Source of the DNA: Luteimonas yindakuii
GTDB taxonomy: Bacteria > Pseudomonadota > Gammaproteobacteria > Xanthomonadales > Xanthomonadaceae
DNA: 64,000 nucleotides
Assembly: GCF_004803715.2 (NCBI RefSeq)
Contig: NZ_CP039383.2
Span: 620,001 to 684,000 of the forward strand
Direction of reading: 5' to 3'
Shown: positions 57,219-64,000 of the stretch, in pieces
Layout of the letters: the number at the start of each line of letters is the position of its first letter
Numbering within the stretch: the stretch's first letter is position 1
Translations under genes and position numbers: made by a program
Notes under the pieces: generated by a model
The model's input: only the letters and a program-made list of their open reading frames with translations
Databases searched by the model: none
What the model was told of the DNA's origin: nothing

Positions 57219-58530
57219 CCCGGTGCCGCATGAAGCCGGCGCGTGCTTAGCGATCGATGTGCGCGGGCTTGGCAAGAGCTATCACGTCTACGAGCGCCCT
57301 TCGCATCGCCTGATGCAGGGGCTGATGCGCGGCCGGAAGCGGTATTACCGCGAGTTCTGGGCACTGCGTGGGGTCGATCTGCAGGTGCGACCCGGAGAAA
57401 CGGTAGGCGTGGTGGGTCGGAACGGTTCCGGCAAATCAACGTTGCTGCAGATGCTCGCCGGCACCTTGACGCCCACCGAGGGAAGCGTGCGCGTTCAAGG
57501 GCGTGTCGCGGCGTTGCTGGAATTGGGCAGTGGCTTCAACCCTGACTTCACCGGTCGGGAGAACGTTTACCTGAACGCCTCCATTCTGGGTCTTTCCCGG
57601 GGGGAAGTGGAGGAACGTCTCGACGCCATCCTCGGTTTCGCCGACATTGGCGACTTCATCGACCAGCCTGTCCGCAACTATTCCAGCGGAATGGCCCTAC
57701 GCTTGGCGTTCGCTGTGCAGGCGCAGGTCCAGCCCCAGATACTGATCGTCGATGAGGCGCTCGCAGTGGGCGATGCGAAGTTCCAGGCCAAATGCTTTGC
57801 GCGCCTCAAACAACTGAAAGAGGATGGTGCCGCGATCCTGCTGGTCAGCCATGCGAGTGATCAGATCGTCCAACACTGTGATCATGCGCTGCTGCTCGAC
57901 GGCGGGACGCCCGTCTGTAAAGGCAAGCCACGCGATGTGGTCAACCGCTACCTTGATCTGCTGTTCGGCAAGGATAATCCTCAGTCGAGCGCACCAGATG
58001 CGGATGAACCCGAACCGATACCGGTCTTGTCGTTCACCGGGACCGATGGCAACTTCGAGACACGCCCAAGCTACAACCCGCACGAATATCGCTGGGGCGA
58101 TGGTGCCGCGAGGATCGTCGATTTTCGTTTGCAGTCGGATACGAAGCTCTATCCGGCAGTGCTTGAATCGGGCGCCAGGCTCCAACTGATGCTGCGGATC
58201 GTGTTCGAACGTGATGTCGTCCGCCCCATCCTTGGATTCTTCATAAAGACGAAGGAAGGCGTGGTGGTCTATGCGAGCAACACCGAATACAAAGCAATGC
58301 CGGATTTCACCCGGCGCGGCTTGGCAGGTGACTTGGTGGACGTTGCGCTCGCATTCGAGTGTCGGCTGTCCGACGGCGACTACTTCATCTCGGTGGGTGT
58401 TGCCAGCCGCAACGAAACGGAGGTCGTGCCCCACGACCGTCGTTACGACTCCATCCACTTCCAGGTCATGGGAGCGGACTTTTTCGGTATGGCGGATGTC
58501 TCGCTCGAGATGGCACTGGCAGAGGAGTGA
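57208..58530 (+). CDS. wzt: Polysaccharide ABC exporter ATPase with C-terminal glycan-binding domain
   Basis: 440 residues. Residues 1-260 are the ATPase: Walker A VVGRNGSGKSTLLQML, signature NYSSGMALRLAFA and Walker B ILIVDEALAVGDAKF. Residues 280-440 form a beta-sandwich domain of the kind that reads the capped glycan end in Wzt. Its presence implies a chain with a specific terminal modification. Overlaps wzm by 11 bases. Confidence 0.92.
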   Translation: MSFDPVPHEAGACLAIDVRGLGKSYHVYERPSHRLMQGLMRGRKRYYREFWALRGVDLQVRPGETVGVVGRNGSGKSTLLQMLAGTLTPTEGSVRVQGRVAALLELGSGFNPDFTGRENVYLNASILGLSRGEVEERLDAILGFADIGDFIDQPVRNYSSGMALRLAFAVQAQVQPQILIVDEALAVGDAKFQAKCFARLKQLKEDGAAILLVSHASDQIVQHCDHALLLDGGTPVCKGKPRDVVNRYLDLLFGKDNPQSSAPDADEPEPIPVLSFTGTDGNFETRPSYNPHEYRWGDGAARIVDFRLQSDTKLYPAVLESGARLQLMLRIVFERDVVRPILGFFIKTKEGVVVYASNTEYKAMPDFTRRGLAGDLVDVALAFECRLSDGDYFISVGVASRNETEVVPHDRRYDSIHFQVMGADFFGMADVSLEMALAEE

Positions 58531-58547
58531 TTCCTGTGGGTCGACCT

Positions 58548-59225
58548 ATGGATAGCAGCTACGACGATCCGGACTTCGTGGCCGGGCAGGTTGAGGCCGG
58601 TCAGCATCGTGCGGTGATCGGCGGACTATGGGACGAGATGGGTCACTTGCAGTTCGATTTCATGCGCGCTCGTGGACTGCAACCCAGCGATTGCCTGCTT
58701 GATCTAGGCTGCGGTTCATTGCGCGGCGGCGTTCATTTCGTGCGCTACCTTGACCCCGGCAACTACTACGGGTTGGATCACAACCAGAGTCTGCTTGATG
58801 CGGGGTACGACACCGAGTTGGCTGCAGCAGGACTGCAGGACCGCTTACCGCGCGCAAATCTCTTCTGTAACGCGGATTTCTCGCTGCCAGTGGAGGACGG
58901 CTTTTTCAGTGTGGGTATCGCACAGTCGGTGTTTTCGCATCTCAACTTCAATTCGATCCGCCGCTGTCTGGAAGAGGTAGCTCCGAAGTTCCGGGTCGGC
59001 GCAATTCTCTTTGCGACCTACTTCGAGCTCCCCGTGAACCGGTTGGCGAGTGACGACCTCTTGCACGATCCCGGTGGCGTAGTGACACATGGCCACATGG
59101 ACCCCTACCACTATCGTCCTGGCGACCTGTCCCAGGCTGCCGTCGGCGCGCCCTGGAGGGTTCGCAATATCGGCCAGTGGGGACACCCGCGTGCTCAGTC
59201 GATGATGGCATTCGAGCGGATCTGA
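58548..59225 (+). CDS. SAM-dependent methyltransferase
   Basis: 225 residues. SAM motif I is LLDLGCGSLRGGVHF, followed by DPGNYYGLDHNQSLLDAGYD. In this setting it could methylate the glycan end recognised by Wzt. ATG at 58548 is taken; a GTG at 58527 overlapping the wzt stop by four bases is also possible and in frame. Confidence 0.82.
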   Translation: MDSSYDDPDFVAGQVEAGQHRAVIGGLWDEMGHLQFDFMRARGLQPSDCLLDLGCGSLRGGVHFVRYLDPGNYYGLDHNQSLLDAGYDTELAAAGLQDRLPRANLFCNADFSLPVEDGFFSVGIAQSVFSHLNFNSIRRCLEEVAPKFRVGAILFATYFELPVNRLASDDLLHDPGGVVTHGHMDPYHYRPGDLSQAAVGAPWRVRNIGQWGHPRAQSMMAFERI

Positions 59226-59317
59226 CTGGCGAGGATGGAAAGGCATCCTGCGCGACACAACCCCCGCGTCAGACCACGATATTTTAGCTCGGTCGTATAC
59301 TTCGCCCCTCCATTGAG

Positions 59318-62300
59318 TTGCCGTATCCCTTGAATACCAGTTCAGTCGAGACCGCTTCTGTCCTTCAGCCGGAAGGCTTGGAGACCCCAGTCAAGTCGAA
59401 TGGTCCCGCCAACGACAGGCTGTTGTTGGTGCTTGGTATGCACCGCAGCGGCACTTCGGCATTGACGGGCGTATTGCAGAAGCTCGGCGCCGAACTGGGT
59501 GAAGAGCTACTGCCGCCGACGCGGGACAACCCGAAAGGCTACTTCGAAAACACTCGTGTCGTTGCGGTGCATGAGACGCTATTCACCGCATTGCAACGGG
59601 GGTGGCAGGATCCAAGGCCATTGCCAGCGCAATGGCGCGGCACCACGTTCGGCGATGAGGCGCATCAGGCGCTGGTCGGCGTGCTTGCGGACCTGCTGAA
59701 GCATTCGACGCTGGTGGTGGTGAAAGATCCACGTACCAGCCGGGTGCTTCCCTTGTGGAAGGACGTTGCGCGCGCGTCGGGTGTCGAGGTGGGCGCGGCG
59801 TTGATGGTCAGGCATCCTGATGAAGTTGCTGGATCGTTGCGCAAGCGCGATGGGCTATCGCGGGCCCGTGCACACCTGCTGTGGATGGTGTACCTGCTCG
59901 ATGCGGAGCGCGACAGCCGTGCCATGCCGCGCGCATTTGTGTCTTACGGGGCGCTGCTCGCTGGTTGGCGCGATACGCTGGCACGTGCACGCGACAGCGG
60001 GCTGCGCGACATGGTGCCAGAACCCACGTCGTCGGCAGCCAGCGAGATCGACGTGTTTCTGGATGCGTCGCTGCGTCGGCAGGAGGCAGCCGTCGTCGAG
60101 GGCGACGTTTCGCCGTTCGAATCCCTGGCGGTCGAGTTGTTTGGACTCGCGCTGCGCTGCGCGGCCAATGAGGTACGGGATGTGCCGGCTGCCTTCGACG
60201 ACATCGCGCGACGGTTGACGCCACTGGCGGCACGTTACCTGCAGGCGCCGTTGCAGTTGGAGCAGGAGCTCGAGCGCCAGCGCGAAGACCAAGCGCGCAT
60301 CGACACGTCCTTGCATCTCGCCGCCCTGCGTGAACTGTGGCGGCCTGCACTACCAGGCCGGGCGCCGGGCGCGGCGCGATTGTATTACCGCGACGACGAT
60401 GGCGATTTCGTCGAAACCGAGGCGGTGTCCGCTGAGCCGGAGGTTGCGGGCGCGCGCCGTCGAGCGGTGTTCTCGTTGCCGGCCGATGTGCGGTTCGACT
60501 ATTTGCGGGTGGATCCGGACAGTGCGTCCGGGGTGTATGCGGTCGAATCCATGTCGATCGGTGGTGCGCCGGTGGCCGACCTTGCGGAGCGGTTGCGTGG
60601 TGTCAACGAACTTGCGCTGCCAGTGACCCGGCCCGGCGACGTGGCGCGCTTCGCGGCGCTGCGGGAGGACCCGTACTTCGTCATCGAAACGCGCGGACTC
60701 CCGCGTGCAGCCGGCAAGGGAACATCGCTGAAGGTGGAGGTCCGCTTCCGTTCCGAGACCGTGCTGTCGGAAGTGGGCGACTATCTGGAGGATTACCGGC
60801 AGGCGCTGCAGGCACATGGCCGGGACCTGTCGCAGTGGCAGGCGGGGGTGGCTGCGGGTGTCCGCGCGCTCGGTGACCAGCAGGCGCGGATCGAGGAGGG
60901 CGTGCGCGCGCTTCCGGATCTGCTGGAGCGGGAGCGGGAACTCGAAGCGGCCGTGGCGGCGTTGGCGAACGTGCAGGCGGGGATCGACGCCCATGTGCAG
61001 GCGCTGCCAGGGCTTTCGGAGCACCAGCAGCAGCTCGGCGAGGCTATCGACGCACTGCGCCTGCAGGGTGACGTGCAGTCGCGTGCCCTCATGGAGCGGC
61101 TGGAGGTTTGGACGCGTGAGCAGGGTCAGCGCACGAAGAGCGGTTTCGATGAAGTGCATGCGCGAGTTGGCGTGATCCATGGGGCACTGGCGGCAATCGG
61201 AGCAGAGGTCGCGGTGACCCGCCAGCAGCAGGCGTTGCTGCTGGCATGGGCGCAGCGCCGCTCGCCACGCTATTGGTGGCAGCGACTTGTGGGCGGTGCA
61301 CGCCGCCCGGACATGCCGGCGCAGGTGCAATGGCCGCTCGTACCGCTGGCGAACGTCCAACAGCAACCACGCGACGGACACGAGGCCACGTGGCTCTCGG
61401 CCAGCGACGATCCGCAGTTCCTGATCGGCGGCGAAAATCTGGCCCTGCCGGCAGGCTGGTACCTGTTCGAAGCGCGATTCCTGGGCGTGGAGGGCTCGCT
61501 GATGGCGCCTTGCCTGTACCCGGATTACGGCGAAGGCGTAACGGAGAGTGGCCGCATCGTGCTCCCGGAGCCCGACGCACAGGGCTGCATAGCCGCCGTA
61601 GTGCTGCTGACGCACGCGACACGGGGTCTGCGTTTCGATCCGAGCACCGCGGCGGTGTCGTTCAGGCTGCCGCACGTGACCCTGCGGCGGCTGGGGCGCC
61701 TCGGCGCATTGGCGGCCATGACGCGTCTCGCCAGCCGGGCTGGAGCGGGCTGGCGCAGCGGACTTGGCGTCATGCGCGCATTCGCGGGCCCGGCAAGTAC
61801 CGGACGGTTACGTGCCGGCGGCGACGCGGCCTTCGAGGCCTACCGGCAGCAGACACGGCCGGTGGTGGACGAGTACGCCGGCTGGGTCAAAAGCTATGAC
61901 TTGCTTTCGGAGGCCGATCTTGCCGACATGCGGCGACGTGCCGAATGGTTGGAGTACCGGCCGCTGGTCTCGATCCTGCTGCCGGTCTACAACACGCCGC
62001 GCGTCTGGCTGGAACATTGCCTGGACAGCGTGCTCGCGCAGACCTACCCGCACTGGGAGCTGTGCGTCGCTGACGACGCGTCGACGTCGGCGCACGTCAG
62101 GCAGGTGTTGCAGGACTACGCCCGCAGGGATTCCCGCATCCGCGTCCAGTACCGGCCGGTCAACGGCCATATTTCCGAGTCGACCAACACGGCGTTGGAG
62201 GCGGCGCGTGGGGAATATGTTGCGCTGCTCGACCATGACGATGAGCTGCGTCCCCATTCGTTGCTGGAAATGGTGGCGGCGTTGAACGCCAACCGCCGCT

Positions 62301-63667
62301 GGCGGCTGGTGTATTCCGACGAGGACAAGATCGACGAGCGCGGGCGGCGTTTCGACCCCTACTTCAAGCCCGACTGGAACTACGAGTTGTTCCTCGGACA
62401 GAACTGCATCAGCCATTTCGGCCTGTATCACGCCGAGCTCGTGCGCGAAGTGGGCGGTTTCCGGAAAGGCTTCGAAGGTGCACAGGACTGGGACCTCGCG
62501 CTGCGCTGCATTGAGCGGCTCGCACCGGACCAGATCGGCCATGTGCCTCGGGTGCTCTATCACTGGCGTGCGATCAGCGGCTCCACCGCCCTCGGCGTGC
62601 AGCACAAGGACTATGCCGGCAGCGCTGGCGTGCGCGCAGTGGAAGAACATCTGCTGCGGACGGGGCAGAAGGCGACGGTAGAACCGACGGCCGCCGGTCA
62701 CCTGCGCGTGTTGCGCGAACTCCCCTCGGTTCCGCGTGTCAGCCTCATCATCCCAACCCGCAACAGGGTCGAACTGCTGCGTATGTGCGTGCAGAGCATC
62801 CTGGAACGGACCGACTATCCCGATTACGAAATCCTCATCGTCGACAACCAGTCGGACGAGCAGGCCACGTTCGACTATTTCCGTGAACTGGAATCCGAGC
62901 CGCGCGTGCGCGTGTTGCGCTACGACGCGCCGTTCAATTACTCGCTGATCAATAATTTCGCGGCTGCGCAGGCGACCGGGACGGTCATCGGGCTGGTCAA
63001 CAACGACATCGAGGTCATCACCCCGGCCTGGTTGACCACCATGACCGCGCAGGCGCTGCGGCCTGAGATCGGAGCGGTGGGCGCGATGCTCTACTACCCC
63101 GACGACACCATCCAGCACGCGGGTGTGGTGCTGGGGATCGGGGGCGTCGCCGGCCACGTCTACACCGGCCGACGGGCAGGAACTGAAGGCCAGTGCGGCC
63201 GTGCGCTGCTGGCACAGGAGCTGTCGGCGGTTACGGCGGCCTGCCTGCTCGTGCGCAAGGAAGTGTTCGACGAGGTGGGCGGGCTCGATCCGAAGCTCGT
63301 CGTGGCGTTTAACGACGTCGACTTCTGCATCCGTGTACTCGATGCGGGCTACCGCAACATCTGGACGCCGTATGCGGAGCTCTATCATCACGAGTCCGCG
63401 TCGCGCGGATACGAGGACACGCCTGAGAAGATCGCCCGATTCAACGGCGAGGTGGACCGCATGCTCGACCGCTGGGGCGATGCTCTACTTGCCGACCCCT
63501 GTTACAACCCGAACCTGACCGTCGCCGGGATACCGTTCGATCTCGCATTTCCGCCGCGCGACCCTGTTCCCGGACGGATGGTGCCGGGAAGGACAGGGCA
63601 GTGGTCGACGAAGGAAGCTCGGACAGCCGAACGCCTGTTGCTCAATGACCCGGGAGAGAACCAATGA
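59318..63667 (+). CDS. Sulfotransferase-GT2-GT2 fusion protein
   Basis: 1449 residues. Order: sulfotransferase domain (about 30-290) with the PAPS loop GMHRSGTSALTGVLQ and MVRHPDEVAGSLRKRDG; beta-sandwich segments (about 350-420 and 680-800); helical coiled coil (about 490-640); GT2 domain one (from 883, VSILLPVYNTPRVWLEHCLD, LDHDDELRP, SDEDKIDERGRRFDPY) and GT2 domain two (from 1140, VSLIIPTRNRVELLRM, GLVNNDIEVI). The likely start is TTG 59318 (or 59330); the first ATG would cut the PAPS loop. TATACT at 59296-59301 may be a -10. It probably extends and sulfates a surface glycan. Confidence 0.85.
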   Translation: MPYPLNTSSVETASVLQPEGLETPVKSNGPANDRLLLVLGMHRSGTSALTGVLQKLGAELGEELLPPTRDNPKGYFENTRVVAVHETLFTALQRGWQDPRPLPAQWRGTTFGDEAHQALVGVLADLLKHSTLVVVKDPRTSRVLPLWKDVARASGVEVGAALMVRHPDEVAGSLRKRDGLSRARAHLLWMVYLLDAERDSRAMPRAFVSYGALLAGWRDTLARARDSGLRDMVPEPTSSAASEIDVFLDASLRRQEAAVVEGDVSPFESLAVELFGLALRCAANEVRDVPAAFDDIARRLTPLAARYLQAPLQLEQELERQREDQARIDTSLHLAALRELWRPALPGRAPGAARLYYRDDDGDFVETEAVSAEPEVAGARRRAVFSLPADVRFDYLRVDPDSASGVYAVESMSIGGAPVADLAERLRGVNELALPVTRPGDVARFAALREDPYFVIETRGLPRAAGKGTSLKVEVRFRSETVLSEVGDYLEDYRQALQAHGRDLSQWQAGVAAGVRALGDQQARIEEGVRALPDLLERERELEAAVAALANVQAGIDAHVQALPGLSEHQQQLGEAIDALRLQGDVQSRALMERLEVWTREQGQRTKSGFDEVHARVGVIHGALAAIGAEVAVTRQQQALLLAWAQRRSPRYWWQRLVGGARRPDMPAQVQWPLVPLANVQQQPRDGHEATWLSASDDPQFLIGGENLALPAGWYLFEARFLGVEGSLMAPCLYPDYGEGVTESGRIVLPEPDAQGCIAAVVLLTHATRGLRFDPSTAAVSFRLPHVTLRRLGRLGALAAMTRLASRAGAGWRSGLGVMRAFAGPASTGRLRAGGDAAFEAYRQQTRPVVDEYAGWVKSYDLLSEADLADMRRRAEWLEYRPLVSILLPVYNTPRVWLEHCLDSVLAQTYPHWELCVADDASTSAHVRQVLQDYARRDSRIRVQYRPVNGHISESTNTALEAARGEYVALLDHDDELRPHSLLEMVAALNANRRWRLVYSDEDKIDERGRRFDPYFKPDWNYELFLGQNCISHFGLYHAELVREVGGFRKGFEGAQDWDLALRCIERLAPDQIGHVPRVLYHWRAISGSTALGVQHKDYAGSAGVRAVEEHLLRTGQKATVEPTAAGHLRVLRELPSVPRVSLIIPTRNRVELLRMCVQSILERTDYPDYEILIVDNQSDEQATFDYFRELESEPRVRVLRYDAPFNYSLINNFAAAQATGTVIGLVNNDIEVITPAWLTTMTAQALRPEIGAVGAMLYYPDDTIQHAGVVLGIGGVAGHVYTGRRAGTEGQCGRALLAQELSAVTAACLLVRKEVFDEVGGLDPKLVVAFNDVDFCIRVLDAGYRNIWTPYAELYHHESASRGYEDTPEKIARFNGEVDRMLDRWGDALLADPCYNPNLTVAGIPFDLAFPPRDPVPGRMVPGRTGQWSTKEARTAERLLLNDPGENQ

Positions 63668-64000
63668 AAACGAATCTGTTTGCCTGTCGCGCCCTCGCGG
63701 TGATCGTGCTGTTGGCCTCGGTCGGCTGTGGTCAGGAGCAGGGAGCAGACGAAGCACGTCCTGCTCCCCCAAGAGCTGACGCTGCTACCGCAGATGCACC
63801 GGCCAGCGGTGAGCTGGCTCAGCTGGCTGTGCTCGACAGTGATCTCGCCGATATTCCGGTCGGTGGCCACTGCAGCCTGGATGCGATCAATGGCCATCCC
63901 GCGCCTGAGGCCGCGTTGACGGTGGGAGACGAAGTGGTCTTCAGCGGCTGGGTCGGCGATGCGCAGGGGCAGGTGCCCGACTCGGTCCATTTCGTACTGG
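63664..64000 (+). CDS. Lipoprotein of unknown function, cut by window edge
   Basis: 112 complete codons visible, then the window ends. A lipobox LLASVGC gives a lipoprotein, followed by an Asp/Ala/Pro linker and a folded part (VGDEVVFSGWVGDAQGQVPD) that looks like a small beta-sandwich seen in surface-glycan proteins. ATG overlaps the fusion gene's stop by four bases, so it belongs to the same operon. Confidence 0.75.
   Translation, partial: MKTNLFACRALAVIVLLASVGCGQEQGADEARPAPPRADAATADAPASGELAQLAVLDSDLADIPVGGHCSLDAINGHPAPEAALTVGDEVVFSGWVGDAQGQVPDSVHFVL

Overview
The window reads as a chromosomal segment of a high-G+C gammaproteobacterium of the Xanthomonadaceae/Lysobacteraceae (Xanthomonas, Lysobacter, Luteimonas or relatives). 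The grounds are a near-textbook Clp (CRP-like, c-di-GMP-responsive) regulator beside speD and coq7, a type II secretion cluster in the Xanthomonas xps order E-F-G-H-I-J-K-L-M-N-D, and PurC, TrpE, SpeD and MarR/hppD arrangements like those of that family. The genus cannot be fixed from the sequence alone. Family assignments come from recognising motifs and overall similarity; no database search was run.

Layout. 1-8.4 kb: a truncated multidomain extracellular nuclease, tryptophan 2,3-dioxygenase with an unusual tandem-repeat N-terminus, and three peptide-type transporters (AbgT, POT, MFSD1-like MFS). 8.4-11.6 kb: a MarR regulator divergent from hppD-hmgA, with a clear palindromic operator filling the hppD promoter spacer. 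11.7-17.5 kb: a six-gene Mrp/Mnh cation-proton antiporter operon on the minus strand with fused A and B subunits. 17.9-23 kb: housekeeping and small genes (SDR, Mpo1-like, SMR pump, purC, J-domain protein, rpe, lipid kinase). 23.1-29.5 kb: tryptophan biosynthesis trpE / trpG-trpD-trpC plus a PgpC-like HAD phosphatase, interrupted by a reversed NTP/NDP-translocase-family transporter. 29.7-34.6 kb: TauE/SafE, a clp-GNAT operon, speD, coq7, rplM-rpsI and tRNA-Gln(CTG). 34.8-41.9 kb: a 2OG-Fe dioxygenase, fahA-maiA, pilU, a DUF4398 lipoprotein with a coiled-coil partner, a YdcH protein and cystathionine beta-synthase.

41.9-52.2 kb is the complete eleven-gene xps type II secretion operon. Directly after it lies a Sec-signal-bearing, lower-GC gene of unknown family with its own strong promoter, a long leader that may carry a small reading frame, and a strong terminator. 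It looks like an abundant exported or surface protein. 54-64 kb turns to surface polysaccharide: an acyltransferase-3 protein, a cystathionine gamma-lyase/synthase, a Wzm/Wzt O-antigen ABC exporter, a SAM methyltransferase, a 1449-residue sulfotransferase-GT2-GT2 fusion and a lipoprotein cut by the window edge.

How the genes work together. Tyrosine breakdown is complete from 4-hydroxyphenylpyruvate to fumarate and acetoacetate, but split into hppD-hmgA and fahA-maiA. cbs and the gamma-lyase give reverse transsulfuration from homocysteine to cysteine. The right third of the window combines protein secretion across the outer membrane, one candidate substrate and export and decoration of a surface glycan; this is the most promising place for an undescribed surface-layer-type system.
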